A stretch of 64,000 nt of DNA from Rhizobium sp. P32RR-XVIII (GTDB taxonomy: Bacteria > Pseudomonadota > Alphaproteobacteria > Rhizobiales > Rhizobiaceae): positions 186,001 to 250,000 of the forward strand of contig NZ_JABAIH010000003.1 in NCBI RefSeq assembly GCF_012641395.1, read 5' to 3'. The position numbers and the translations under genes are program-made. Shown here piece after piece: positions 36,054 to 44,946 of the stretch. The notes beneath the pieces are model-generated. The model saw only the letters and a list, made by a program, of their open reading frames with translations, was not told the origin of the DNA and searched no databases. Position 1 is the stretch's first letter; each line of letters begins with the position of its first letter.

Positions 36054-38030
36054 ATGTTCTCGAAGGTCCTGATAGCCAATCGTGGCGAAATCGCCTGCCG
36101 CATCATCCGCACTGCGCGTCGCATGGGCATCCATACGGTGGCCGTCTATTCCGACGCCGATACCGGCGCGCTGCACACCGAGCTTGCCGATGAGGCCATC
36201 CGCATTGGCGGTGCGGCGGCGCACGAAAGCTATCTTTCGATCGAGCGCATCGTCGCGGCTGCCACGCGTGCCGGCGCTCAGGCGGTCCATCCGGGCTACG
36301 GTTTCCTTGCGGAAAATGCCGAGTTCGCCGAGGCCGTCGAAGCGGCCGGGCTGGTCTTCATCGGACCCCAGCCATCCGCAATCAGGGCCATGGGTCTGAA
36401 GGATGCCGCCAAGGCATTGATGGACAGAGCACGCGTTCCGGTCGTGCCCGGCTATCATGGCGACTGTCAGGAGCCGGACTTCTTGGCCGACAGGGCCGCC
36501 GAGATTGGCTTCCCGGTGCTCATCAAGCCACGGGCAGGCGGCGGCGGCAAGGGTATGCGCCGCGTCGACCGGGCCGAAGACTTTCCCGCGGCGCTCGAAG
36601 CAGCAAAGCGCGAGGCGCATGCGGCTTTCGGCGACGATGCGGTGCTCCTCGAAAAATACCTGCTCCTCTCCCGCCATATCGAGGTGCAGGTTTTCGGAGA
36701 CCAGCACGGCAATGTCGTTCACCTTTTCGAGCGTGACTGCTCGCTGCAACGGCGGCACCAGAAGGTGATCGAGGAGGCGCCGGCACCCGGCATGACGGCT
36801 GAGATGCGCCGCGCCATGGGTGAGGCGGCCGTGCGTGCGGCGCATGCGATCGACTATCGCGGCGCCGGGACAGTGGAATTCATCGCGGATGTTTCGGATG
36901 GCCTGCTGCCGGATCGCTTCTTCTTCATGGAAATGAATACGCGCCTGCAGGTCGAGCATCCGGTGACGGAGGCGATCACAGGCATCGATCTTGTCGAATG
37001 GCAGCTGCGGATTGCAGCCGGTGAACCATTGCCTACAAGCCAATCCGACCTCTCCATCGATGGCTGGGGGTTCGAGGCGCGCATCTATGCGGAGGACCCG
37101 GCGAAGGGTTTCCTGCCCGCAACCGGCGTTGTCGAACAAATGCGCTTTCCGGTCGATGTGCGGATCGACGCGGGTGTCAGGTCCGGCGACCGGATTTCCG
37201 CACACTACGATCCGCTGATCGCCAAGATGATCGTGCATGGACCGGACCGCCAAACCGCCCTTGCGAGGTTGACCCATGCGCTGCAGGCGTCGCGGATTGC
37301 GGGAACGGTCAGCAATATCGGTTTCCTGGCTAATCTGAGCCGGCAGAAAGATTTCGTCGCCGGTCATCCCGATACGGGCTTGATCGATCGCGATCTTGAG
37401 ATGCTTACGGCAATTCCGCCTGCTGCCGATACCGTGGTTGCGCTTGCCGCGGTGCTGTCGCTTGATGCCAACGTGTCCGGCGGCAGTCCGTGGGATACGC
37501 TCGGTCATTGGCAGCTCTGGGGCGAGATGCAGCGCATCGTGACCCTGGAACATGCAGGCGAAGGCGCTTCTCTGCGGGTCGTGGCACGTGGCTTTGACAT
37601 GTTCGCCGTCCATGATGGCCATCGCGTGATCCCGATCAGGATCGTCAGCCGCGATCGAGATCGTGTTCAGGTTGAGGTCGATGGCAGGCAGGTTCCAGTC
37701 GAGATCGAGCGTGGGCCGCATCGGCTGAGCCTGAGCCTGGACGGTCATACGCATCTCTTCACGGCTCCCGATCGGCTCGATGGTGCTGCGTCGGAAACCG
37801 AGACAGGAAATCGACTCATCGCGCCGATGCCGGGCTTCATCAAGATCGTGCGGGCGAGCGAAGGTGCGACGGTGTCGAAAGGCGAGCCGTTGATCGTCAT
37901 GGAAGCGATGAAGATGGAACTGACGCTGACTGCGGCGCGTGACGGTGTCGTGGAAAGCGTTGAGGCGAGCGAGGGCCAGCAGGTTTCAGAAGGCACCGTT
38001 CTCGTGACGCTGAAGCCGGAGGAGGCGTGA
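36054..38030 (+). CDS. mccA: methylcrotonyl-CoA carboxylase alpha subunit (biotin carboxylase plus BCCP)
   Basis: The 658-residue biotin-dependent carboxylase subunit contains a biotin carboxylase domain (about 1-445; SKVLIANRGEIACR, ATP-grasp glycine loop KPRAGGGGKGMR, the EMNTRLQVEHPVTE active site), a linker domain, and a C-terminal BCCP domain with the biotinylated Lys620 in EAMKMEL. It carboxylates biotin using ATP and bicarbonate, then hands off to MccB. Its stop overlaps the HMG-CoA lyase start. Acetyl- or propionyl-CoA carboxylases are the alternatives, but the operon settles the assignment. Confidence 0.95.
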   Translation: MFSKVLIANRGEIACRIIRTARRMGIHTVAVYSDADTGALHTELADEAIRIGGAAAHESYLSIERIVAAATRAGAQAVHPGYGFLAENAEFAEAVEAAGLVFIGPQPSAIRAMGLKDAAKALMDRARVPVVPGYHGDCQEPDFLADRAAEIGFPVLIKPRAGGGGKGMRRVDRAEDFPAALEAAKREAHAAFGDDAVLLEKYLLLSRHIEVQVFGDQHGNVVHLFERDCSLQRRHQKVIEEAPAPGMTAEMRRAMGEAAVRAAHAIDYRGAGTVEFIADVSDGLLPDRFFFMEMNTRLQVEHPVTEAITGIDLVEWQLRIAAGEPLPTSQSDLSIDGWGFEARIYAEDPAKGFLPATGVVEQMRFPVDVRIDAGVRSGDRISAHYDPLIAKMIVHGPDRQTALARLTHALQASRIAGTVSNIGFLANLSRQKDFVAGHPDTGLIDRDLEMLTAIPPAADTVVALAAVLSLDANVSGGSPWDTLGHWQLWGEMQRIVTLEHAGEGASLRVVARGFDMFAVHDGHRVIPIRIVSRDRDRVQVEVDGRQVPVEIERGPHRLSLSLDGHTHLFTAPDRLDGAASETETGNRLIAPMPGFIKIVRASEGATVSKGEPLIVMEAMKMELTLTAARDGVVESVEASEGQQVSEGTVLVTLKPEEA

Positions 38031-38896
38031 TGGCGTCCACGGAGGAATATGTTTCGATTGTCGAGATGGCTCCGCGCGATGGACTGCAGAACGAAGAGCG
38101 TTTCATCGGGACAGCGGACAAGATCGCGCTTGTCGATATGCTTTCGGATTGCGGCTACGAGCGCATCGAGGTCACGAGCTTCGTGAGCCCGAAATGGGTG
38201 CCGCAACTCGCCGATGCAGCAGAAGTGATGGCGGGCATTCGACGCAAGCCGGGTGTCCGCTATGCCGTGCTGACCCCGAACATGAAGGGCTTTGAGGCAG
38301 CGCTTGCGGCAAGGGCGGACGAGATCGCGATCTTCGCCTCAGCCTCCGAGAGCTTCTCCCAGCGCAATATCAATTGCTCGATCGCCGAAAGCATCGAGCG
38401 CTTCCGGCCCGTCGCCGACGCCAGCCGTGAGCATGGTATCAAGATGCGCGGTTATGTCAGCTGTGTCGTTGAATGCCCCTATGAAGGTGTCGTTCCCCCG
38501 GCCAAGGCCGCGGAGGTTACGGCACGGCTGAGAGAACTCGGCTGCTACGAGATCAGTCTTGGCGACACGATCGGCCGCGGGACCCCGGAAGCCGTCGCAA
38601 AGATGCTGGCGGCCGTGTTGCAAGAGGCGCCTGCTGCGATGCTGGCCGGCCATTTCCACGATACGTCCGGTCGCGCGCTCGAAAATATCGACGTCGCGCT
38701 GGACCACGGGCTTCGCACCTTCGATGCCTCGATCGGTGGGCTTGGAGGTTGTCCTTATGCGCCGGGCGCCAAGGGTAATGTCGATACCCTGGCCGTCGCG
38801 CGCCACCTTGCCGCGAAAGGCTATTCGACCGGGCTTGCGGAGGAAAAGCTGAAGCAGGCGGCCGCCTTTGCTCGTACATTGAGGAGCGCTTCGTGA
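38030..38896 (+). CDS. hmgL: hydroxymethylglutaryl-CoA lyase
   Basis: The 288-residue TIM-barrel lyase splits HMG-CoA into acetoacetate and acetyl-CoA, the last step of leucine degradation. It has EMAPRDGLQNE near the N-terminus, ISLGDTIGRGTP, the HFHDTSG metal-binding pair, and the signature GGLGGCPYAPGAKGN with the active-site Cys. The ATG overlaps the mccA stop by one base (TGATG), with GGAGG at 38021-38025. Confidence 0.95.
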   Translation: MASTEEYVSIVEMAPRDGLQNEERFIGTADKIALVDMLSDCGYERIEVTSFVSPKWVPQLADAAEVMAGIRRKPGVRYAVLTPNMKGFEAALAARADEIAIFASASESFSQRNINCSIAESIERFRPVADASREHGIKMRGYVSCVVECPYEGVVPPAKAAEVTARLRELGCYEISLGDTIGRGTPEAVAKMLAAVLQEAPAAMLAGHFHDTSGRALENIDVALDHGLRTFDASIGGLGGCPYAPGAKGNVDTLAVARHLAAKGYSTGLAEEKLKQAAAFARTLRSAS

Positions 38897-39684
38897 TGCC
38901 TGAAACGCTTCGCATCGAGACCGACGAGCGTGGCGTCACGCGGCTGACGCTTGCGCGAGCCGACAAGCACAATGCGATATCGGCAGAGATGATGGATGAA
39001 CTGACGGCCGCGGCAAAGGAGTTTGGCGCCGATCGCCGCGTTCGGGTCATCGTGCTCGCGGGGGAGGGCGCAAGCTTTTGCGCCGGCGGCGATCTTGGCT
39101 GGATGCGCGCGCAATTCGAAGCCGGACGCGCCGAGCGGATTTCCGAGGCAAGGCGTCTTGCAACGATGTTCCGCGCCTTAAACGATATTCCGAAACCAGT
39201 AATCGCCCGGGTGCAGGGCAATGTTTTCGGCGGCGGTGTCGGCCTGCTCAGCGTTTGCGATCTGGTGATCGCTTCTGAAAGTGCCCGGTTGGGCCTGACC
39301 GAAGTTCGATTGGGCATCATCCCGGCGACGATCAGTCCTTTCGTCATCGCGCGCATCGGCGAGGGCGCCGCGCGACCGCTCTTCATGTCCGGCAAACTTA
39401 TCAGCGCATCGGAAGCAAAGGCCGCCGGTCTTGCTCAGTATGTCGTTCCGGCGGACGGCCTGGATGCGGCAGTCGAAGCCGAGATCTCGCATTTTCTGAA
39501 GGCATCGCCTGAGGCAATCGCAAGAGCCAAGGCGCTCGCGCGTTCGCTCGGTTCACCGATTACAGATACGGTCATCGAAGACGTCATTCAGCAACTGGCA
39601 GATACCTGGGAAACGGACGAGGCGCGTGAAGGCATTGCCGCTTTCTTCGAGCGGCGAGAGCCATCCTGGCGAAGCGGAGCTTGA
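38896..39684 (+). CDS. liuC: enoyl-CoA hydratase, probable methylglutaconyl-CoA hydratase
   Basis: The 262-residue crotonase hydrates 3-methylglutaconyl-CoA to HMG-CoA, filling the gap between MCC and HMG-CoA lyase. It has ADKHNAISAEMMDEL, an oxyanion-hole segment GASFCAGGDLGWMR, a second loop VFGGGVGL and the catalytic Glu in LTEVRLGIIPA. The start overlaps the lyase stop (TGATG), and it is the last gene of the operon. A more general enoyl-CoA hydratase role is the alternative. Confidence 0.85.
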   Translation: MPETLRIETDERGVTRLTLARADKHNAISAEMMDELTAAAKEFGADRRVRVIVLAGEGASFCAGGDLGWMRAQFEAGRAERISEARRLATMFRALNDIPKPVIARVQGNVFGGGVGLLSVCDLVIASESARLGLTEVRLGIIPATISPFVIARIGEGAARPLFMSGKLISASEAKAAGLAQYVVPADGLDAAVEAEISHFLKASPEAIARAKALARSLGSPITDTVIEDVIQQLADTWETDEAREGIAAFFERREPSWRSGA

Positions 39685-39700
39685 AGTGAGCGTAGTTTGA

Positions 39701-39733
39701 GCATATTTTGATTGCACAGTGATCAAAATATGC
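39701..39733. promoter_or_regulatory. perfect 12-bp palindrome, operator of the toxin-antitoxin pair
   Basis: GCATATTTTGAT at 39701-39712 and ATCAAAATATGC at 39722-39733 are exact reverse complements with a 9-nt spacer. The AT-rich repeat is 13 bp upstream of the antitoxin ATG and within the promoter region, where Xre/DUF2384 antitoxins normally bind to repress their own operon. Confidence 0.7.
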
Positions 39734-39745
39734 AAAGGTCAGGCC

Positions 39746-40117
39746 ATGACAGCCGCGAGTTTCAATAATATCGCTGCTCACTTCGGTGACGAGCACTCCT
39801 CGTTTCTGTCCCCCCGCCGGGTTGCTGAAGAGCTTGGCGTCACGCTCGCCGAACTCGCGCGGCTGATCGGCGTTGCCCGCAACACGTTGACGGCGCAGTC
39901 GAGCGCCCGCAAGGTCGATAGCGCGCTCAGCAACGTCGTCCGCATCCTTTCCATGGCGAGCGAGATGGCTGGCGACGAGAACCGCGCGGTGATCTGGTTC
40001 AAGCATCAGCCGATCCCCGGCTGGGGCGGCAAGACGGCCTTCGATCTCGTCGGTGAAGGCAAAGCCGACCGCGTCCTTGCCTATCTCGAGGCCGTGCGGT
40101 CCGGCGTCTATGCCTGA
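39746..40117 (+). CDS. antitoxin, Xre/MbcA/ParS type (DUF2384)
   Basis: The 123-residue protein has an N-terminal Xre-like helix-turn-helix (about 28-60: LSPRRVAEELGVTLAELARLIGVARNTLT) and a C-terminal DUF2384-type domain (VIWFKHQPIPGWGGKTAFDLVGEGKADRVLAYL). It should neutralise the RES toxin next to it and bind the palindrome at 39701-39733. An upstream start at 39719 would place the palindrome inside the gene, so ATG 39746 is preferred. Its stop overlaps the toxin start by 8 bases, as usual in such pairs. Confidence 0.88.
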   Translation: MTAASFNNIAAHFGDEHSSFLSPRRVAEELGVTLAELARLIGVARNTLTAQSSARKVDSALSNVVRILSMASEMAGDENRAVIWFKHQPIPGWGGKTAFDLVGEGKADRVLAYLEAVRSGVYA

Positions 40118-40628
40118 GACGCAAGCCGGCGCAGCTACGCTTCTCTGGCGCGCCTTCGTTCCGAAATGGGCCTATGCGCCGCTATCCGGCGAGGGCGCCG
40201 GTCGCTTCGGCGGCCGGTGGAACCCAGTGGGAGCGCCGACGATCTACGCGGCTCGGGAGTTGTCGACGGCCTGGGCGGAATATAACCAGGGCTTCGTGCA
40301 GCATCCTGCAATGATCGCGCAACTGGAGCTCAAAGGCGCGCGCCTGGCGGACACGATGGACCCGGCGCTTCTGCACGAGTTCGATGTCTCTGCCGACATC
40401 CATCATTGCGAATGGCGCTTGCTGATGGACGAAGGCAAGGTACCGGCGACCCACCATCTCCGCGAACGGCTGATGGCATCGGGTTATCACGGCGTGATCT
40501 ATCCGTCCTTCATGTCGCATGGCGGCACGTGCGTGGCACTATGGATGTGGAACGAGCCGGGCGGACCGGAGCTCCGCGCAATTGATCCCGAAGGCAGATT
40601 GCCCAGGTCGCCGGCCTCCTGGCTATAG
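40110..40628 (+). CDS. RES-domain toxin
   Basis: The 172-residue RES-family toxin has an Arg in FGGRWN, a Glu in WAEYN and a Ser in IYPSFMS, matching the Arg-Glu-Ser triad that gives the family its name. Characterised members degrade NAD+ by phosphorolysis and stop growth. It starts inside the antitoxin's last codons. The fold and gene order are diagnostic; toxicity is inferred. Confidence 0.85.
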   Translation: MPETQAGAATLLWRAFVPKWAYAPLSGEGAGRFGGRWNPVGAPTIYAARELSTAWAEYNQGFVQHPAMIAQLELKGARLADTMDPALLHEFDVSADIHHCEWRLLMDEGKVPATHHLRERLMASGYHGVIYPSFMSHGGTCVALWMWNEPGGPELRAIDPEGRLPRSPASWL

Positions 40629-40763
40629 CTGCAGTTCCTACGGTACAGGTGGAATTGCACAGAGCGTCGCATTCTGGCAGTTTTGACTGTGAAAAGGCGG
40701 GGGCCAGCTAGCCAAGGCGGTTGAGCTTACGGTATCACACCGGAAAAGGTTGGAACTGCAGAA

Positions 40764-41765
40764 ATGAAGTTATCGACGAGCCGCGACGCCGCGCCGACGA
40801 TTGCAGATGTTGCGCGCGTTGCGGGTGTTTCGCGCGCGGTTGCAAGCCGCGCCCTTTCCGCCGAGCCGCGGCCGGTTTCCGACGAGAAGCGCGAGCGGGT
40901 GATCGAGGCTGCGACGGCCCTCGGCTACAAGCCCAATCTGTTGGCCCGGAGCCTGACGACCAAGACGGTTAATCTCGTCGCGGTCGTCGTCAATCATATT
41001 CACGATCTCTCTGACCTCGACCTTTTCGACCGGCTGATCGACCAGATCCAGGCGATTGGCAAGCAGGTCATCCTCATCCGCATAGGCTCCGTTGCGCGCG
41101 TCGAGGAATTCTTGCGCAACGGCGTCGCCTATCACGTCGATGCCGCACTGGTGTTTTCGGACTTCGCCGATGCTGCAACCGTCAGGCGCATGTTCCGGTC
41201 AGATCTGGTCGTCATGCTGAATGGCCTGCACGACCAGCTGGCTCCGGTGGTGATGCCGGACGAAGCGATCGGCATCGAGGACGCTGTGGCCGACGCGGCG
41301 CGGAAGCGTGTGAAGACTGCCGGGCTCGTCACGGGCCGCGCCTCTTCACCGGTTGAGCACGCGCGCATCGGTCTTTATCGCCAGGCTTTTGCAAAACATC
41401 GGATCGAGCTGGTGCGAACGGTACAGGGTGACTATTCCTACGCCAGCGGCCATGCTGCCGCGTCAATCCTGACGGGCGACGATTGTCCGGATGCGATCTT
41501 CTGTACGTCCGACGCCATGGCCATGGGCATTCTCGACGTCTGCCGTTCCGACTTTCCGGGAGATAAACCGCCACGCTTCAGGCTGTACGGTTTCGACAAC
41601 CTGTCACTGACGGATTTCGACGCCTACCCGATCTCCTCCATCGGCTACGACAAGTCGGATTACGTCCGCCATATCGTCGCCTTCATCGCAAACCCCGAAG
41701 GTTTCGAGCCGGGTCAGCCGCCGATCACCGTTCCGACGCGTTTCGTGCTCCGCGCCACGTCTTGA
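40764..41765 (+). CDS. LacI-family transcriptional regulator
   Basis: The 333-residue protein has a LacI helix-turn-helix (about 10-60: TIADVARVAGVSRAVASRALS, hinge at LLARSLTTKTVNLVAVV) and a periplasmic-binding-like effector domain. It is convergent with the amino-acid ABC operon (42589-41798 and onward) and very likely represses it through the perfect operator at 45637-45650. The effector is probably a compound handled by the Ntn hydrolase in that operon. Confidence 0.88.
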   Translation: MKLSTSRDAAPTIADVARVAGVSRAVASRALSAEPRPVSDEKRERVIEAATALGYKPNLLARSLTTKTVNLVAVVVNHIHDLSDLDLFDRLIDQIQAIGKQVILIRIGSVARVEEFLRNGVAYHVDAALVFSDFADAATVRRMFRSDLVVMLNGLHDQLAPVVMPDEAIGIEDAVADAARKRVKTAGLVTGRASSPVEHARIGLYRQAFAKHRIELVRTVQGDYSYASGHAAASILTGDDCPDAIFCTSDAMAMGILDVCRSDFPGDKPPRFRLYGFDNLSLTDFDAYPISSIGYDKSDYVRHIVAFIANPEGFEPGQPPITVPTRFVLRATS

Positions 41766-41771
41766 ACGGGA

Positions 41772-41793
41772 AAGGCCGCCCGAAGGCGGCCTT
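41772..41793. terminator. bidirectional terminator hairpin
   Basis: AAGGCCGCC, CGAA, GGCGGCCTT: a perfect 9-bp stem with a stable tetraloop between the convergent LacI and binding-protein genes, followed by GGGTTT on the plus strand. Confidence 0.75.
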
Positions 41794-41797
41794 GGGT

Positions 41798-42589
41798 TTA
41801 CCACTGCGGGTTCAGAGCCGGCGGGTTGGAATCCGCACCCCACCATTTCTTGTAGTTGGCTTCGTAAGCGCCCGACTGGATGTAGTCGGAGACGAACATA
41901 TCGAGCCAGCGGACGAACTCCGGGTCGCCCTTGGCGACGGCAATGCCGATCGGATCGTTGGAGTAAAGGCCGGGCAGCGTGACCAGCGACGGGTTCTTCG
42001 TTGCGAGATAGTCGAGCAGCGAGGAATCTTCGATCGCCGCAACAACGCGTTTCTGCTGCAACTGCAAGACGCCATCCGGCGCGAACTGGTCGACATAGAC
42101 CAACTGGGCTTCCGGCACGGCGGCCTTCAGGAAGGTTTCACCCGTGGTGCCGCGGCCGACGACGACCGTCTTGCCAGCTAGGTCCTTCAGTTCCTTGATG
42201 CCCGCATCCTTCTGCACGATGATGCGGAGCCCGGCGCGGTTGTAGGGGATCGTGAAATTGACGGTTTTGGCCCGCTCGAGCGTTGCCGACGTATTCGCAA
42301 CGGCCACATCGATCTGGCCGGAAACGAGCATCGAAATACGGGCGTCGCCGGAAACATCAACGAACTCCACGGGAACGCCGATCTTTTCGGCAAGCCGCGT
42401 CGCGACGTCGACGTCATAGCCGACTGGATTGTTCTGCGCGTCGCGGAAGCCGATCGGCTCGCCGCCGAGCGAGACGCCGATGCGCACGGTGCCGCGTGAA
42501 CGGATGTCGTCCAGCATGCCGGCCACCGATGGCAGCGCTGAGCCGGCGACGACGGCGAGTGCTGCAAGAGCAGTGAGTATGCGTTTCAT
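41798..42589 (-). CDS. polar-amino-acid ABC transporter substrate-binding protein
   Basis: The 263-residue family 3 periplasmic binding protein begins with a signal peptide (MKRILTALAALAVVAGSALPSVAG). The mature domain has DIRSRGTVRIGVSLGGEPIGFRDAQNNPVGYDVDVATRLAEKIGV at the start and the KPEDAVANTSATLERA-like ligand loop typical of glutamate, arginine or aspartate binders. It is the last gene of the operon from 45620. The ligand is uncertain, with asparagine or a beta-aspartyl compound favoured by the neighbouring hydrolase. Confidence 0.88.
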   Translation of the reverse strand: MKRILTALAALAVVAGSALPSVAGMLDDIRSRGTVRIGVSLGGEPIGFRDAQNNPVGYDVDVATRLAEKIGVPVEFVDVSGDARISMLVSGQIDVAVANTSATLERAKTVNFTIPYNRAGLRIIVQKDAGIKELKDLAGKTVVVGRGTTGETFLKAAVPEAQLVYVDQFAPDGVLQLQQKRVVAAIEDSSLLDYLATKNPSLVTLPGLYSNDPIGIAVAKGDPEFVRWLDMFVSDYIQSGAYEANYKKWWGADSNPPALNPQW

Positions 42590-42611
42590 GTTCGATTCCC
42601 TCTTTTGTTGA

Positions 42612-43529
42612 TTACGCCGATTTCGCCGTCCGCAATTCCGGTTCGGACATCGAATCCTCCCAGAGCCAGTAGCGGATCTCGCCCTCGCATCTGAAATTCA
42701 CCACCTCATGGTTCCCCTTGGCGTCGACCGCGTGAATAACGACGCCTGCCAGGAAGCCAGAGTCAAGTTCCTTGAGCTCTTCGACTGCAAGTTTGATCGC
42801 ATCGGAGAGCGAATAGCCAAGTTTGAGCGCCAGCACGATCGTACGCGAGGTCGAACAGCGCATCGTCATTTCGCCGGTATGGGTGCAGGCGGCGGCCCCA
42901 TAGCGGCTGTCGGCGTAGAAGCCGGCGCCGGGGATGGGTGAATCGCCCAATCGGCCGGGATATTTCCACGCCCAGCCGGATGTCGAGGTCGCCGCATGGA
43001 TGCCGCGCTGCGGATCGGCCGAGAGGAAAACGGTGGTGTCGCGCACCCGTTCGGGATCGGTGATCGCGCGGCTCAGCGGCGCCAGCGGGATGTCCGGGAA
43101 TTTCGCCAGATCCTCCGGAGAAAGCTCCTTTTCCAGCCGTTCCCACCAGACGCGCTTGCTGTCTTCGAAGAGGACGTTGTCTTCCGCGAAACCGATTTCA
43201 CTCGCAAAACGCCGGGCACCATCTCCGGTCAGCATCACATGCGGCAGGCGTTTCATCACCTCATGAGCAAGGGCGGCGACCGGAAGCGTATTCGGCACGG
43301 CGCCGACCGAGCCGACCTCGCGGGTATTGCCGTCCATGACGGCGGCGTCGAGCTCCATATTCCCGATCATGTTCGGCCAGCCGCCGTAACCGACGCTGCG
43401 AACCTTCACTTCGCTCTCGACCTTGCTGATGCCGGCAACCAGGGCGTCGAGACTGTTGGCCCCCTCGCGCAGCATCTGCACGGACGTCGGAAAACCAGGC
43501 CAGGCTTCTTTATTGGCCACGAGCAGCAT
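42612..43529 (-). CDS. isoaspartyl peptidase/L-asparaginase-family Ntn hydrolase
   Basis: The 305-residue protein belongs to the type 2 asparaginase/glycosylasparaginase family. It contains GYGGWPN early, DGNTREVGSVGAV, and a cleavage-site region reading DTTVFLSADPQRGIHAATSTSG, where the autoprocessed Thr becomes the nucleophile, followed by the ARG/GLY-rich GRLGDSPIPGAG. It should hydrolyse beta-aspartyl peptides, asparagine or glycosyl-asparagine. It lies 22 nt from the binding-protein gene and is embedded in the amino-acid transporter operon, so the imported compound is its likely substrate. Confidence 0.85.
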   Translation of the reverse strand: MLLVANKEAWPGFPTSVQMLREGANSLDALVAGISKVESEVKVRSVGYGGWPNMIGNMELDAAVMDGNTREVGSVGAVPNTLPVAALAHEVMKRLPHVMLTGDGARRFASEIGFAEDNVLFEDSKRVWWERLEKELSPEDLAKFPDIPLAPLSRAITDPERVRDTTVFLSADPQRGIHAATSTSGWAWKYPGRLGDSPIPGAGFYADSRYGAAACTHTGEMTMRCSTSRTIVLALKLGYSLSDAIKLAVEELKELDSGFLAGVVIHAVDAKGNHEVVNFRCEGEIRYWLWEDSMSEPELRTAKSA

Positions 43530-43538
43530 GAAAGACCT

Positions 43539-44273
43539 CTAATCTTTGCGCATTTTGGAAAGGAACTGGGCAACGCGGGGCTGCGCCATGCCGCCGTCGG
43601 CGGCGAAGAATTCTTCGGTCGGCAGATCGACCAGCAGCTTGCCCTTGTCGAGGAAGACGATCCGATCCGAGATATGGCGCGCAAACTCGATTTCGTGGGT
43701 GACGAAAAGCATCGTCGTGCCCTGCTCGGCGAGTTTCGCCAGGATCGCCAGCACCTCCGCCGTCATTTCTGGGTCAAGCGCGCTCGTCACTTCGTCAAGA
43801 AGCAGATAGCGCGGCTGCATGGCAAGGGCCCGGCAGATGCCGACGCGCTGTCGCTGACCGCCGGAAAGCTGGGCCGGATAGGCATCGGCGCGGTCGCCAA
43901 GGCCGACGGACTGCAACAGGGCACGTGCTTCGGCTTCCGCTTCGCCGCGGGACCTTTTCAGAACCTCGATCGGTGCAAGCGTGATGTTTCCGAGCACCGT
44001 CATGTGCGGGTAGAGATTGAAAAGCTGAAAGACCGTCGCCGAGCGCTTGCGGGCTTCCGCTAGCTCTTTCGGTTTGCCGACGTCGAACTCGTCAACCGTG
44101 ATCCGCCCGCCGTTGAGCTTTTCCAGTCCGTTGATGCAGCGGATCAGCGTTGATTTGCCGGACCCGGACGAACCGAGAATCGACACCACCTCGCCGGGCT
44201 GGATTGTCAGATCGACACCGTCGAGAACGGTGGCATGACCGAAGGCTTTCCGGACGTTTTCTACATTGAGCAT
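43539..44273 (-). CDS. polar-amino-acid ABC transporter ATP-binding protein
   Basis: The 244-residue ATPase has GSSGSGKST (Walker A, near 34-42), QLSGGQRQRVGI (signature), YLLLDEVTSALDPE (Walker B) and FVTHEIEFA (H-loop), all in the GlnQ/HisP style. It sits between the two permease genes upstream and the Ntn hydrolase downstream on the same strand. Confidence 0.92.
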   Translation of the reverse strand: MLNVENVRKAFGHATVLDGVDLTIQPGEVVSILGSSGSGKSTLIRCINGLEKLNGGRITVDEFDVGKPKELAEARKRSATVFQLFNLYPHMTVLGNITLAPIEVLKRSRGEAEAEARALLQSVGLGDRADAYPAQLSGGQRQRVGICRALAMQPRYLLLDEVTSALDPEMTAEVLAILAKLAEQGTTMLFVTHEIEFARHISDRIVFLDKGKLLVDLPTEEFFAADGGMAQPRVAQFLSKMRKD

Positions 44274-44274
44274 G

Positions 44275-44946
44275 TCAGAGCCCTCTCCAGGCGCTGTAGG
44301 CCCTCAGGCGGTTTTCGAAACGCGTGCCGAGAAGCGCGACCAGCTTGGCAGCGGTGTAATAAAGCAGGCCGACAGCCGTCCAGACGATGAAAGGCTTCAA
44401 GGTTCGCATGTTGAGGATGTTGCCGATCTTGGTGAGATCGACGACGCCGATGACGGAAATCAGCGACGTCACCTGCAGCTGATTGACAAGCAGCGCCACC
44501 AGCGGGCCGATCGCAAAGGCCGCGGCCTGCGGTGCGACGACATGGCGAAGCACTTGCCATCGGGTAAGTCCGAAGACGCGTGCGGCCTCGATCTGCTCGC
44601 GGCCGATGGATTCGATCGCCGAGACAGCGATGACATAGACGAAGGCGGCGGTATTGGCCGAAAGCGTAATGGTCGCGGCGGTCACCGGCGTGACGCGGAT
44701 GTGCAGCAGGCCTGGCAGGCCGAAGAAAACGAGGAATAGCTGCACGAGTACCGGCGAGTTCTTCAAAAGCTCGGAGAAGAAGGTGACGATCGGCGTCAGG
44801 ACCGGCACCTTGTAGAAGCGGATTACCGCCCAGATGAGGCCGATGACCAGGCCGATCAGCGAGGTTCCAAGGAAAAGAGCGAGGCTGACGCCGAGCCCCT
44901 GTGCCAGCAGGACGAGATCGTAGGATGTGAAATCCGTAAAGCGCAT
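44275..44946 (-). CDS. polar-amino-acid ABC transporter permease (second subunit)
   Basis: The 223-residue inner-membrane protein has about five transmembrane segments and the EAA loop (EAARVFGLTRWQVLRHVVAPQA) of HisM-type permeases. It overlaps the first permease by one base and precedes the ATPase by a single base. It forms the channel together with 44946-45620. Confidence 0.9.
   Translation of the reverse strand: MRFTDFTSYDLVLLAQGLGVSLALFLGTSLIGLVIGLIWAVIRFYKVPVLTPIVTFFSELLKNSPVLVQLFLVFFGLPGLLHIRVTPVTAATITLSANTAAFVYVIAVSAIESIGREQIEAARVFGLTRWQVLRHVVAPQAAAFAIGPLVALLVNQLQVTSLISVIGVVDLTKIGNILNMRTLKPFIVWTAVGLLYYTAAKLVALLGTRFENRLRAYSAWRGL

Noticed and set aside
33974..37754. Very long minus-strand open frames across the MCC genes
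   Set aside because: They mirror the high-GC third-position pattern of the plus-strand genes mccB, ridA and mccA, have no ribosome sites or domains, and cannot coexist with clearly real genes.
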